DNA from: Kingdonia uniflora
Lineage: Eukaryota > Streptophyta > Magnoliopsida > Ranunculales > Circaeasteraceae
Direction of reading: 5' to 3'
Length of the DNA stretch: 64,000 bases
Assembly: GCA_014058105.1 (NCBI GenBank)
Contig: JACGCM010000786.1
Span: 1,178,001 to 1,242,000 of the forward strand
Of the stretch, positions 52,480 to 64,000 are shown piece after piece. Numbering within the stretch: the first letter of the stretch is position 1; each line of letters opens with the position of its first letter. The translations under genes and the position numbers were made by a program. The notes beneath the pieces are model-generated. The model was not told the DNA's origin. It was given only the letters and a program-made list of their open reading frames with translations, and did not search any database.

Positions 52480-52939
52480 CTTGAATGGGGTTTTGTTTTG
52501 GTTTTTTTTCGATATTTATGATCTTGAGTTGTGTTTTGCAGAGAAACTCTTACTCTAGGAATGTTTCTATCTCTGGAAAATTAGTTTCCATTAGAGCCCA
52601 AGTTATATCTCAGGCTCACGTCTTCATCCATCCACCCATTACATTTGCAACCATTATTTCCCTCTACCAAATTCTTCTCGCCCCAACAGGTACATATCAC
52701 TCTCTATCTTCTCTCTACCATCACTCTAAAGGTTAACATAGGTTTTGTTAATATTTCTCTGCATTTCTCATATGCAGATGTATAAATCCTTGATAAATGT
52801 TATTTTCCATAACTCTTCCTTCATTTGCAATAGTAAGTTCTTCACATTTTGGGTGCCGGATCAACTCCACCTGCGAATTATGTTCAGGTACTCATTTAGG
52901 TAGTTGTATGGCTATGTACAGAAGTATTTCTTAATAGGG

Positions 52940-53430
52940 TATATGGGTATTATATATCATCGTAACAAAAGTAAAATTATCGTCGATATACGTCAGCTTT
53001 CCCCTATTTATGTAACTAATTAAATTCGTTATATGAGCACTGAATTTTACTGGGGTTATTTGCGCACTATAATTGCTAAAAAAACTTGGGTTTGTTTTTC
53101 AATTATAAATAGCACATAAAAACTAAAGCTTACATAGCACTGATATAAATAGATTACTTTCCCCTCTTTCTGTATTCGATATCGACCTGTATATGAGTAT
53201 TATATATCTTTATACTTCCATTAAAATCATTCAAATCATCAATGATGCACGGGCAATTACGTGAAGGCGCTTCGATGTATTCACCGTGACAGGTAGATAT
53301 CAACTTGTATATATGGGTATTATATACCTTTCAATTTTAATGAAGTTTTTTATCTTTATACTTCATTCTTCAAAGTAAAATTATCAAAATCACGATATAT
53401 ATATATATATATATGGGCATTATATATCGA
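52940..53430. repeat. dispersed TATATGGGTATTATATA motif
   Basis: The motif or a one-to-two-base variant recurs at about 52941, 53191, 53317 and 53412, in places with a gatatcgacctg-like lead. I see no ORF, and no function is evident. Bases 53431-53671 show nothing further. Confidence 0.5.
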
Positions 53431-54870
53431 CCTGCACTCCTGAACACTTCTGTATGATATATCGATCACCCATCCTTCAGTTTATAATTTATCATTCTTC
53501 TTTATATTGTTGATGAGTAGTAGTACTGTAGTGAGTAGTCTGTGAAGTAACCAAGTATATGAATGGTAAGTAGCAACTTAGATATAGAGGAACCACAGAG
53601 TCTCAGTACATTGATTTCCAGTATTCTCTCTAAACTATAAAGGAAAATTCACCTCCTCCATCACCATCACTGTAATAGCCTAATTCCGATATGCGGACTT
53701 AGTCTTTACACCAAATGTGTTTAAAATGTTCAATATATCAGACAATAGACAACAAGACAATTTAGCCTGGAAAACCCCTAAATGGGTTAAAAACTATGAC
53801 CTCTCCTGAGGATTTTGAAAAGTATTAATCTTATTCCGGTTGCTAGTCTATTACAATGAACGTCTTGAGAATATAGGATGATAGAGTAGGAACTTCTCTA
53901 TGGGGATCATTTCGTCCTTCATTTGCAGTTCTCCAGGTCTTTTATAGGTCTCCTAATATGGTTGTTTGATGACCATAAAGTCCCTATTGATAAACGTTAC
54001 AAAGTGAGTATGAGATATTCTTTGACCAGGTTGCATAAGATTTTGGCCTTTGCTGCTGTTCAACGACTCTATTGCTGACTGTGTATCTCGCGCAGGTCAA
54101 ACTTCTGGTGTAGAGGTCAAAAATGATATCCCGAGCTGGGGAAAGTATGGCAGGTCGGACTGCTGTTATAGAGGTCGAGAGTGAGATCTCGAACTGGAGA
54201 AAGCTTGGTGACATCTTTAGTAGTGTTTCCTGTATGTTGATAAAATCGAAGGCGAGTTTTAAGTCCGAGATACAAAATAAGTTATTACAATATGACTTTC
54301 AACCATAACATAAGTATTGCTAGGGACGAGTTGTATGGTCGAGAAAACCGTTATGTAAATGGTTGTGATTGTGCCACATTTTCTGTTGTTGAGGTCAAAA
54401 GTTATCTATAGCTTGGAGATGAAGCATGAGGTCGTGATTCGGAATAAGCATAAGGTCAGAGATGAAGCATGTACTCTGTGTAACATGAGAGATCGTAAGA
54501 AAATAATGTATTTGATGTTCTGATCTATTTGAATAAAATATTATGTTATATTTATTATGTACAGATGTTGTGCAAGACAGCTGTAGAATCTTAACAGCTG
54601 TATTGATATCTTTGATTTTTGAAAATTAAGCATTTTTAGGAAAGTTTATACGATCTTGGTAGAGTATAAGTAAGATGATTGGTTCGTTTTGGTATGAGAA
54701 CGATAAAGGTGTGGGGTTGGTAATGGTAGATAATAAAGATAAACATTATGGTGGCAAACGTTATCACAGAAGTCATGATGATGGTGTGAAACGAAAAGAC
54801 GTGCCTGTAACAATAGTGAGAATGACTGACACGTATCAAAGGGGCCATCATTTCAGAAACTGAGGGGGAG

Positions 54871-57800
54871 TATAAAAACTCGTCTCTCTCCCTCCTAAAT
54901 TATCTACAATTTTAGAGAGAGAGAAAAGTGGTACGCATCTTATTGTCAAGGAGAAGAGGCGTTTGAGTGATGATTGTGTATTGAGAAGATATCTCATAGA
55001 GAGTTCAGAGGTTGTCGGAGAAGCGACGGGACGCTCATATTCGAAGAGGCGTCCGGGTAAAGCAGAGGATTGTTGCTCAGCAAGTACAGGTTAGTGGTAA
55101 AAACTTATGATTGTTTTGATCTTATAAATACTCTGTATAGTAATCTGAAATCGTTAGTACTCTGTTAGTTTGTTTTTAAAAATTGGAGTTTTCAGAGGAA
55201 AATATAATGAAAGAGAGTCTGTAATGGAGGGGTTTGTGCATATGTTGTTTTAGAGAGAGAAAAAATATTTGTTGGAGATGAAGAAGGAAATTTAAAATGA
55301 TTTGATTTTTATATTTGGGATTGTAGGAAAAATAGACGGTTGACTTGTAGAGGGTGGGTCTATTTGTATTGTTTGTAACGTAATGATAATGATAAAATAT
55401 TTCTTTGTATCTGTAGGTTCAGTATGCATTCTAAACCTATTATTCCTCCTAGTAAATTCGTAGTCTTATCTGATTATGAGGAAACATCGTCTTCAGGGAG
55501 GGAGGATGAGTGTAGTAGAATGGAGGAAACTGTTAATAGCGTAGGGACGACGATAGAGGTGGTGGGGCCAGTAGATCTGAGGGCGTAAAGAAGAGGGAGG
55601 ATAAAAGAGAGAAGTTTTATCATATACCCCGATTGGGTGGATGTAGGGAAAGAGTATTTGAGAAATAAAAAGAAATTCCAGGAGAGGGGTAGATATGTTA
55701 AGGAGCAAAGTCTCCGGTTCAGAGCCTATGTCCCCAAGAAAGGGAAGGAAGCAATGTACTATAAGTTCCCTGTTTAGAAAAGTAGAAGAAAGAGAGAGGT
55801 ATTGGTGGGGGGTTAACCTCTCGTATTACAATGGGATTGGGTTCTCAGGCCCAAGTGGGGGGTTTTATGTTTTTTGAATTAGGTCAAATACGGCCTTAGA
55901 ATTCCGCTAACCTATTTTAGAAAGGGGTCATGAATGCGCTACAGTGCTGCCCTGCCCAACTGAATAGGAATGTGTATAAGATGATGAGGGTGTGTGAGGC
56001 ACTGAATAAATAATGGAGGAAGAAAGGGTATACGAAGAAGTTCGCAGTGGAAGATGCTTTAAAATTTTATAAGTTTAAGTATATGGAGGGTCGGTACAGT
56101 GGTTACCTATATAGTGATTCGGCTAGGCCAAAGTTCTTTGATTTTGAGTCTACGGGTAGACCCTGGAATGACCACCTTGTGTGGTTGAGGGTAGTTATTT
56201 GCAGGTTCCAGATGAACTAATGCTCGAGCTGAACTATAGATATATTAATCCGAGTAAGTAATGTTTACCAATCTTCGAATAGGTGGCAGCTGTGTTGGCA
56301 TATTGTGCAATTGATATTCTATTTTTTTTATTTTTTTTTTGTAGATCCCAAGCCGTTGGCTACTCCGAATAGGACTAGGTTGTTCGATTGTGTTGCTTGC
56401 GACCAAGATGTGCTCACGGAGGTACTCAACAAATTGGGTATCCGAAGGCACAAACGAGTAGATTCAATAGTGCCAAAAGTTCAGCTAGCTTAAGAAAAAT
56501 AAGTTATGGCCGAGGGGAAGGCTATTAAGACCGTGACAGACTTGCTTAATCCTCCACCTTTTGTTCCTCATACTCTCAAGCGGCTTACTTGCAACGGTCA
56601 AAAATTAGTGCAGTAAAGTAGTTCGGCTGTATCCTCAGAACAGGAGTTCACAAAGCCTACTGCTGGTGACCTGCCAGAAACACCTGAAGTGGGCATGTCT
56701 GTGCTAGGGGATATTGAGAAGAACCTGAAGAAGAAGCGGCCTGTGGATGAGGGCAGCGGTGGACAAAACCTCTTGTTGCTGCCAAGATGTAAGAGTTGGA
56801 GCGGAGATACTGTTAAATGGCCGGGACGAACTCACAGAAGCTCGAGGATGATTATCTCAAGCACACGTTAGCGGTATGTTTGCTAAAAAAACTGTATGTT
56901 TAACGTTGCTTTCCAACTTAATTAAATTGTTTAAACTGACTCTTCTGTTTTTGTTATGTTGGCAGCTGTCAACTATACTGAAGGGGGCCATACAATGTAT
57001 GGACAAGAGAGGTCTTGAGTTTGATACATTGACGGTGAAGTTCGAGGCTCAGTCAGCTCGCATGAAGGAGCTCGAGAGTGACCTTCAGTGGGGAGAGAAA
57101 GAAGGGTTACAGATGCTACTGCAGCTGTAATAAGGTACAATGGACTGTCAAAGCATGACAAGCTCATGTCTGATGCGGTTGCGGCAGCTTTAGTAGAAAT
57201 AGATCACTTCATCAACTCGTACTACTATTTTGGTTGAGTGTTGATGATATGGCTATGGCTCAGAATGGTAGGTACGCAGAGATCGAGCTTCCTGCTGAGG
57301 AGGAACAGATGGGTGGTGGTGTTGCTGGTGTATCTGAGAAAGTTTTGCATCTTCCTCCAGGTGGTGCCGGGGTGGTCCATACTATTGAGCATACTTTGGA
57401 CCATTTGTTGGAACGTGCTGAAACAGTTCCTTCTCCGGAGAAAATACTGAAATCTCCTTCTAAGGAAGACATTTAGCAAGCCCTTTTCAACGTTCTGTGG
57501 TATCTTTTCTTCTATTATTCAGTTCGCGTGACTTAGATTGTGATAGTACTCTGTATAATCGTGCACTATTTTTCTGTTTGAGTGATATTTTGAAATATGT
57601 TTTTCATGAATGTTGGTATTAAAATGAGATATCTGTAATCTGTGTAGGAGATAGAACGTTTGAGAAAAGCAAACTCTGAGTCGGAGAAGTCATTGAGTAA
57701 AGCGAGGGACTCGTGGTTCGTATTCAACATGTACTTAATAAAAATGAATACGAGAAAAGACAATTTAAGTTAAATTCAGAGGAAACATTTAAAGAGTTAT

Positions 57801-60106
57801 ATGACATGTAATGTAAATATGCTAAGATAAAAGTGGAGAGAGGCTAAGTGTTAAGAAAGGAAGAGGAAAGGGGGGTAGTAGTTCAAAAACCCAAAGAGTT
57901 GGTTTGTTTTAAAGACCCGAGTGATTGAGCGAGGTGTCAGAGCATGCCATTAGCTTTGAGGGTTAAAGGAAGCTTATCAAGAGCAATTGAGGGAGAGAGG
58001 TGTAGTTCCAGACCCAGCTCGAGTTATGTTTGTAGCTCAAGAAGTACACAATCGCCATAGTTAGAAGCAAAAAAATGCTCAGTTCAGGCTGGTGTTTTTA
58101 TGGTATAGGGTGATAGAGAACCTTTACCTGATGTCTTTGGCTTTATGTAGGACCGGAGGGTCATGAGGATTGTATTTTTTGGATAAGGAAAGAGCAAATA
58201 GCGGTTCAAACGCAATTAAAGGGTGAGGTAAAGGGGTTACAGGAGAGCTATCGCAGCACAAGGAGCATAAAATATTTTTAGCAATGCGGCTGTCAAAAGA
58301 AGTGGTTGTTTGAATGAAGGTAGAGGCTGAAATGAGGGCTTTAGGTGTGCAACTAAAAAACATGCGTCAGCGGTTGCATGAAGCACAAACAAAATTGAAG
58401 GAGCATCTGTTCCCCTCGCGAGCAAAAGGTGTTGCTCGAACGAAGTATAAGCGTCATATAGACAACATTATCGGATTTTATGGGGGGGGGGGGAACTAGT
58501 TAGAGTAGAGAACGCATTTAGGAAGTTCGTAGAGGAGTGTGGGAAGGATTTTGAAGTAGAAAATTCCAAAGTAGAAAGCCTGTGGTTTAGTCGAGGTAAA
58601 GGAAGAATCGCTGGTGACCACTCCCACCTGAGGTCGTGGGAGGAGTTATCAGAAGAGGAAGAGGTCGAGCCTCTGATATCCCAAACCTGGCGCAAACAAC
58701 GTCAGCAGGAGGTTGTGATATTTACCACACCGGTAGCTGTGCAGGTGTCGAGTAGAAAGGCAGGGAGAGACAAGCTACGGTTGTCTCCTGCGTAAAAAAG
58801 TGATAAATAGATTGCTCTTATTTTTCCGTGACTAGCTCTTCATAATGTTTTGATGAGAAATGTAATCTATGTTTTTTGTTAGAATGGAATGATGCATCTG
58901 ATTTAGTCAGATACCATGTTCTTGATGTAACCTTGTGAACTGTTATATGTACTCTGTTGTTATGAAGAATTATTATAAATATAATATGTTGTGATAAGTT
59001 GATCTGGCTGCTGTACAAAGCCAGTGCGATGCATTACGCGTAGAAAATAAATAACTGCGTGCTGAGCTAAGATTGAGTTGAAAAGCCGAGAAATTTCCTA
59101 TTGCGGCTGAAGAAAATTTGAGGGCGAAGATGAGTGAAACTCTTTGAGGGAAAAAGGCTGCGATGCCTATCTGTTTGAGAAAGATAGAAAGTTTGGAGGC
59201 AGAGATAAAAAAAAGGACGTGGAAGTAGGATGTGAACTTGAACGAGCTAGTTAACAGGGTGCTGAATTGTTATCTGTATGTGCGCAAATTGTAGAACTGT
59301 GGGTCACGCTAGAGGCTTAAGGAAATACTGTGAAGGAGCTGCAGTTTTAAGTGAATGTGCATAAGGCGGTGATAAGCGAGGTTAGAGCTTGTGCTCGCAA
59401 GTATGAAGTACTGTGGTTGGTTACTGGTATGGAGGGAAAAAAGATGGAGGAAGCTTGTGCTCAACAGAATGAAGTCATAAAAAAGAACTGAAACAAAATA
59501 TGTGATCTGGAGCAGCTTGAGCAAAAGTGTCACCTAAATATATTGGAATACCACGCTGACAATAAAACACTTCGAAGCGCGAATGCGAAGCTAGAGGAAG
59601 ATCTGTTGCGGTTGGTGGTAAGATATGATTCGAAGCGGGTAGAATGTGAAGGTTATGAAAATTCAATATCTCTGATCTATCATATGGATGGAATCATGAC
59701 CGTGTTGGTAGCTCAAAATGCTGATGTGTGTCGTACAGCACGACGTGGGGGCGATCGTTGTAAACAGCTGGAAAATGATTTAAAGGAAGCGCGATGTAAG
59801 CTGAGCGAACTCCTTCTCAATAAGCAGGTAAAAAATGAGGTAGGTAGTAGTCATGAGAAAAAGTTGGTCGCAGTAATTTAATTTTTTACGGTAGAATTGA
59901 AGAGGGTGGAAGCGGAGAGTAAGAGGGTATGTGACGGTTTGATCTCCTTAAGTGTAGAATGTGAGATGGAGGTAATCTGATCTGAATATTTAGAACCTAT
60001 GTGGCATGACTTTATGTGGCATGAGTTGCAGAAGGGTGGTGTTGAGGATGTAGCAGGCCCTTCTAATGTAAGACATGACTTGAGTGATAGCTCTAGTGAA
60101 GAATAA
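54871..60106 (+). pseudogene. antisense extra gene of the Tat-type element
   Basis: A TATAAAAA box at 54871 and a CT-rich leader precede apparent spliced exons; introns seem to lie at 55090-55418, about 56255-56344 and about 56868-56964. The first coding frame starts at ATG 55424 (MHSKPIIPPSKFVVLSD). Later pieces read YPDWVDVGKEYL, RFRAYVPKKGK, MNALQCCPAQLNRNVYKMM and GRPWNDHLVWL, like the PF04195 'putative gypsy type transposon' domain. Coiled-coil stretches follow (KELESDLQWGEKEG, LENDLKEARCKLSELL), then acidic ends EELSEEEEVEP and DLSDSSSEE. Many stops are present. Extra ORFs in either orientation are known in Tat-lineage elements. Function is unknown. Confidence 0.55.
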
Positions 60107-60322
60107 ATAATGTGACTATGTTGTATGTATACGAACAATGGAAAGAAATATGGATATAAACAGAAAAAGTTGAGGACTAGTAGTAGACTGTACTAACCGT
60201 GTGAGGTACCGATGATAATGTATGTAGAGCAATCTGGTTCAGCTCAACGGGTAAACTTTATGTAATGCAGGAGTTGACCGGTGTGGCTGGTGCAATATGA
60301 TCCGTAATGAAGTTTTAGGTGA

Positions 60323-60900
60323 TCGATTTGGCCGAAGCAACAAATGAATTGTAATGCATTAGATGATCGATTTGGCCAGAGCAACAAAAATGATCTGTAA
60401 CCTGTGTATAGAAATGTTTTGTAGGGCAATCGAACACAAGTATTTAGTTGGTGTAAGATTGACGCACAGCGAATGTATTGGATATATCGATTTGGTCGAA
60501 GCAACAAACGATCTGTAATGTATTAGATGATCAATTTGGCCAAAACAACAAATGATCTGTAATCTGTGTATAGAAATATTTTGTAGGGCAATCGAACATA
60601 AGTATTCATTGGTGTAAGATTGACGTACAGTGAATGCATTAGATAGATCGATTTGGCCGAAGCAACAAATGATCTGTAATGTATTAGATGATCAATTTGG
60701 CCAAAGCAACAAATAATCTGTAATCTGAGTATAAAAATATTTGCAGGGCAATCGAACACAAGTATTTCATTGGTGTAAGATTGGCGTACAGTGAATGTAT
60801 TAGATAGATCGGTTTAGCTAAGCAACAAATGATTTGTAATGTATTAGATGATCAATATAGCCCAAACAACAAATGATCTGTAATTTGTGAATATAAATAA
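60323..60900. repeat. tandem repeat, about 3.6 units of 161 bp
   Basis: Units start TCGATTTGGCCGAAGCAAC at 60323, 60487, 60648 and 60809. Each contains an internal half-repeat (gatcaatttggccaaagcaac) and ggcaatcgaacacaagtatt. The array lies between the end of pol and the antisense ORF, where plant Tat/Ogre elements often carry variable tandem repeats. Confidence 0.88.
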
Positions 60901-61004
60901 AGTACTCAGATGTGTTTATCAAACAGTAATCTTTTATTGTTGTGAGCTCGTCATACGAACTGATGGATTGGTTTGAAGAAATTACACTGTGATAAATGCT
61001 TTAT

Positions 61005-62247
61005 TTACGATACAATTTCTGTTTTCCTTGTGTTCCAAGGGTTGGGTATGTGCTCGCCGTGCTCAGTGGCGAGGTCGTAAGAACCGAGGCCGCTTTTCTC
61101 AATGACGACAAAAGAACCTTCCCAGTTTTCAAATAACTTCCCTGCGTTGAGCTCTTTGCGATGTTTGGGAATCTCCCAGAGGACCAGATCTTTGATTTTG
61201 AACTCTCTATGTCGAACGCGTTTGTTATAGGATCGGGCTAAAACTTGGTGATATCTTCCCAATTTCATGATGGCTTTGTCTCGAGTCACTTCGATCCAGT
61301 TCATATTACATGCCAACTGGAATTCGTTTCCTTCATCGGTCATTGTATAGTCACGGATAGGGTGATGATACTGAGTAGGGATGATGCATCGGTACTACAA
61401 GCCAAAAGGAACGGTATGCAGCTAGTTGAAACTTGGGGCGTAGTTCGATACGCCAACAACACATGTGGTAGCTCCATGACCTAATTTCCTTTCTTTTCTG
61501 ATAGGCATTTTTTGATTCAATCTACGATAGTGCGATTAGTGATCTCGGCTTGGCTGTTCCCTTATAGGTAATAGGGATTTGAGGGGGAATGTATGATGTT
61601 GTGCTGATTGAGGAATTCAACGACCTTGGAGCCAATAAACTGGGGTCCATTTTGATTCAGATGAGATGGGGGCAGCCAAATTGAATGATGATGTTTTCCC
61701 ATATCAACCTGATGACCTCATCTTCCCGTGTACGACACAGAGGGACTGCTTTTACCCACTTAGTGAAGTAATCTGTTGCGACTAAGAGATGTTTCCATTT
61801 TCTCGGTGGAGTAGGAAACTCGTCGAAGAGGTCGAGGGCCCATCTTTTAAATGGCCATACGACGTTGCTGGAATATAGTTCTAAAGATGGAGCTCAAATT
61901 TTTGAACCATGACGTTGACAGGCATCGCATTTGCTTGAGAGCTCGATTGCTTAAGCTTTTATTTTAGGCCAGAAGACGCCTTGAATAAGAGCTCGGTTGG
62001 TTAGGGATCTTCCTGCAGTGCGAGAACCACAAGTTTCTTCGTTTAGTACCACGAAATCTTGTATAGGATAAGCATTCAAGATATGGCCCTGTGACTGAAA
62101 TCTTGTATAGGAGGTCGTTTTGGACGATGTAACATTTTGCGTTATCAAGTACACGCCTTCTTTCCGTGGGGTCTTGAGGGAGTTCTCTGTCAAATTTGTT
62201 CTTAGTACCAATATACTTGAGGAAAGGCCATCTCCAGTCGTCCTCAT
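61005..62247 (-). pseudogene. retrotransposon integrase, decayed
   Basis: It inserts element cDNA into chromosomes. Reading from higher coordinates: zinc-finger region RTAGRSLTNRALIQGVFWPK followed by CDACQRHG, catalytic-core pieces RWALDLFDEFPTPPRKWK and VATDYFTKWVKAVPL (first Asp region), then ARSYNKRVRHREFKIKDLVL and the GPY/F-like module GKLFENWEGSFVVIEKSG. Frames are broken in several places between 61343 and 61951. Confidence 0.8.
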
Positions 62248-62251
62248 CCTC

Positions 62252-62971
62252 TTAAATTCTGTTAATACTGGGGTTCGATATTACTTCAATCTTGAAATAT
62301 CGAGCTTCTGAGCCCAGAACTCCTACGAGAAATGTGAGGGAATCAGAATGTCTATTTTCTCCGCATGGCAAATGTTCGGTGGAAATTTTCTTGAATCTAC
62401 TCATTCTGTCGGCTACGGCAGCTGCATAGTTGATCATTTTCCCATTCTTCTGGAATTTTTTTGTGTAATGGTTTACAATTAGCAGAGAGTCCGTATATAC
62501 AGATAGCTCGGATACTCCAATTTTTAGAGCCATGTCTAAACCGTGAATCATTGCCTCGTACTCTACTGTATTGTTGGTTTCCTTGAAATTTAATCGGATT
62601 GCCTTTTTAATTCTATCATTAGAAGTCGTGATCAGTACGATTTTGATGCCTGATCCTGTGGGTCCAGAGGATCCATCAGTCAGTAGACGTCATCCCTTTT
62701 ACGTTATCTAGTCTGCCCTTTCTTCGAGTTGTTCTTCATGAGTTTCGGCGGTGGCATCTTCCCAGTCAGGATCTTCTACGTGGAAGTCGACAAGGAAATC
62801 CGCTACGGCCTGGCCCTTTTCAGAATGTTTGGGTTCGAATCGGATGTCATGCTCGCCAAGAGTGACTGACCATTGTTGGACTCGCCTTGATTTTTCTCGT
62901 TTGGATAACATTTCTCGTAGAGGGTAGTTGGTCACTACTCGGATTGAGTGGGCCTGGAAGTATTGTCTCAA
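62252..62971 (-). pseudogene. retrotransposon RNase H and second RNase H, decayed
   Basis: The 62708-62971 frame (VVTNYPLREMLSKREKSRRV, QWSVTLGEHDIRFEPK) is the end of the canonical RNase H region with the start of the linker. The 62252-62551 frame has VYTDSLLIVNHYTKKFQK, RMSRFKKISTEHLPCGEN and HSDSLTFL, the second, archaeal-type RNase H found in Tat elements. The usual N-A-D-A motif is changed to H-S-D-S. Confidence 0.78.
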
Positions 62972-64000
62972 TTTTGTGAGGTATAAACAAGAGCCACAAT
63001 AGTTTTTTTGACCTGGCTGTATCGAGATTCTGCTGGAGTGAGAGTTTTACTGATGAAATAGACGGGCTTCTCAGTTTTCTCCTCAAGCCAAATAAGAATG
63101 GAACTTAATAATTCTTCAGTAACTGCGAGATAGATGGCAAATTCTTCTCCTTCGCTAGGTGTGCTCATTACTGGTGGTGATCCCAAGTAAAGTTTTAATT
63201 ACTGAAAAGCTACTTCAGACTCTGCTGTCCATTCGATTTTGTGGTTTTTCTTAGGTTTCAGCTTTGTCGTCCCCTCACGTAGTAAGTGGAACAACCATCG
63301 ACAGTGATCAAACGATTTTTAGACGAAACGATTAATTGCGGTAATCTTCCCTGCTAACTTCTGGACGGCATTCTTCGTTCTGGGGGAAGGCATGGATAAT
63401 AGTGCGCGGATTTGATCTGAATCGGCCTTAATACCGTGCTTATTGATCAAGTGACCCAGGAATTTCTCTAATTGAACTCCGAACTGGCATTTGTCAGGGT
63501 TGAGTCTCATATTGTAGAGTTGGAGGATATCAAAGGTCGTTTGCAAATCCGCAATGTGGTTTTCCTTCTTGAAACTTTTACACAACATGTCCTCTATATA
63601 GACCACCATTATTTTTTCGAGATGGTCTTTGAACTTTTGGGTCATCAACCGCTAGTAAGTAGCTCCAGCGTTCTTGAGACCGAATGGCATGACTTTGTAG
63701 CAGTATAGGCCGTGTTCTGTAATGAAAGCTGCCTTTTCTTGGTCTTCAAGTAACATAGGTATCTGGTTGTAGCCTGACGGGCGTCCATCATAGACAGGAG
63801 CTTGGTCCCCGACGTAGAGTCGAGCAGGTTATTAATAGCTGGGAGTGGGAAACTATCTTTTGGAGTATGTCTGTTCAGGCCGGTAAAATCCACGCATACC
63901 CGGATCTTCCCATTCTTCTTTGGTACTGCTACAATATTCGATATCCACTCTGGATAGTTGGCCTTTTAGATAAAACCTACTTTGATAAGTTTTTCGATTT
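62968..64000 (-). pseudogene. retrotransposon reverse transcriptase, partial
   Basis: Reading from the window edge: LNRHTPKDSFPLPAINNLLD, LLSMMDARQATTRYL (first catalytic Asp), TKSCHSV (usually KVMPFGLKNAGAT), MVVYIEDMLCKS (catalytic box, YIED where YIDD is usual), LNPDKCQFGVQLEKFLGHLI and GIKADSDQIRALL. The thumb/RNase H join then follows at 62968-63186 (ISKTLTPAESRYSQVKKTIVA). There are stops and shifts, for example near 63650. The N-terminal fingers lie past base 64000. Confidence 0.85.

Larger units (their letters stand above)
50047..52689 (+). other. possible host gene 5' end split by an LTR element
   Basis: Proposed exon 1 ends at ATG (50047-50049) with donor GTAAGT. Proposed exon 2 is 52542-52689, after a pyrimidine-rich stretch and TTTTGCAG, with a following GTACAT donor. 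Joined, it opens with Met-Arg-Asn and has no stop, giving about 50 residues including IHPPITFATIISLYQILLAP, which I do not recognise. The intron holds the whole gypsy insert 50099-52479; without it the intron would be about 110 bp, a normal plant size. Further exons were not resolved. It could be a non-coding RNA or chance. Confidence 0.3.
53672..64000 (-). mobile_element. Tat-type Ty3/gypsy element, decayed, continues past the window
   Basis: Minus-strand pol fragments run from the window edge: reverse transcriptase, RNase H, a second (archaeal-type) RNase H and integrase, ending near 61005. The second RNase H is the hallmark of the Tat lineage. Toward the 3' side (lower coordinates) are 161-bp tandem repeats (60323-60900) and a long opposite-strand ORF region (54871-60106). 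The left boundary at 53672 (TGTAATAGCC, which would be the LTR 3' end on minus) is a guess. gag and the 5' LTR lie outside the window. Confidence 0.7.

Noticed and set aside
53984..54308. Small ORFs around 54000-54860
   Set aside because: Short and overlapping on both strands without a recognisable motif; probably LTR or leader sequence of the Tat-type element.

Overview
This window is plant nuclear DNA, most likely from a dicot. The recognisable single-copy genes are typical flowering-plant genes split by many short AT-rich introns: U1-70K, dUTPase and a 23-exon cytosolic phosphoglucose isomerase. The rest is plant repeat families, namely Harbinger, hAT, Helitron, LINE, TRIM, Athila-like, Tat-like and other Ty3/gypsy elements. 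The species cannot be named from the sequence alone.

Genic half, about 1-25900. The 3' part of a U1 snRNP 70 kDa gene (+) converges on a dUTPase gene (-). Next comes an array of membrane-anchored RING-H2 (ATL-like) genes, all on the minus strand: one broken copy at 4276-4686, intact copies at 8598, 11140, 12948, 13588 and 14844, and one frameshifted copy at 12258-12715. There is also an inverted fragment at about 10175. The array grew by segmental duplication that carried along the dUTPase promoter and exon 1. Because the copies can be compared, they show exactly where a LINE tail and an hAT-like element were inserted and where a 76-bp minisatellite grew. A tRNA-Asp(GTC) gene separates the array from the phosphoglucose isomerase gene (16063-25624, -), whose 23 exons join in frame into 568 residues.

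Repeat-filled half, about 25900-64000. A complete PIF/Harbinger transposon (25920-32750, TTA target duplication) carries a Myb/SANT-type ORF1 and a DDE transposase. A 2.2-kb solo LTR lies between the transposase and its promoter. A second, inverted copy of that LTR family follows, split by a 721-bp hAT element and by a decayed Helitron helicase region. Next is a three-level nest: a LINE holds a TRIM retrotransposon, whose second LTR holds a pol-less Athila-like element. A DUF936 gene fragment comes next, then a G-box-rich promoter-like region and a possible host gene whose first intron holds a gypsy deletion derivative (50099-52479). The last 10 kb are a decayed Tat-type gypsy element on the minus strand. 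Its pol genes end near 61000, and its 3' region holds 161-bp tandem repeats and a long, apparently spliced ORF on the opposite strand.

Ordinary host functions here are splicing (U1-70K), nucleotide-pool sanitation (dUTPase), ubiquitin ligation (RING-H2), translation (tRNA-Asp) and cytosolic sugar metabolism (PGI). The least ordinary parts are the young RING-H2 array with its hitch-hiking E2F-type promoter, and the antisense gene of the Tat element.
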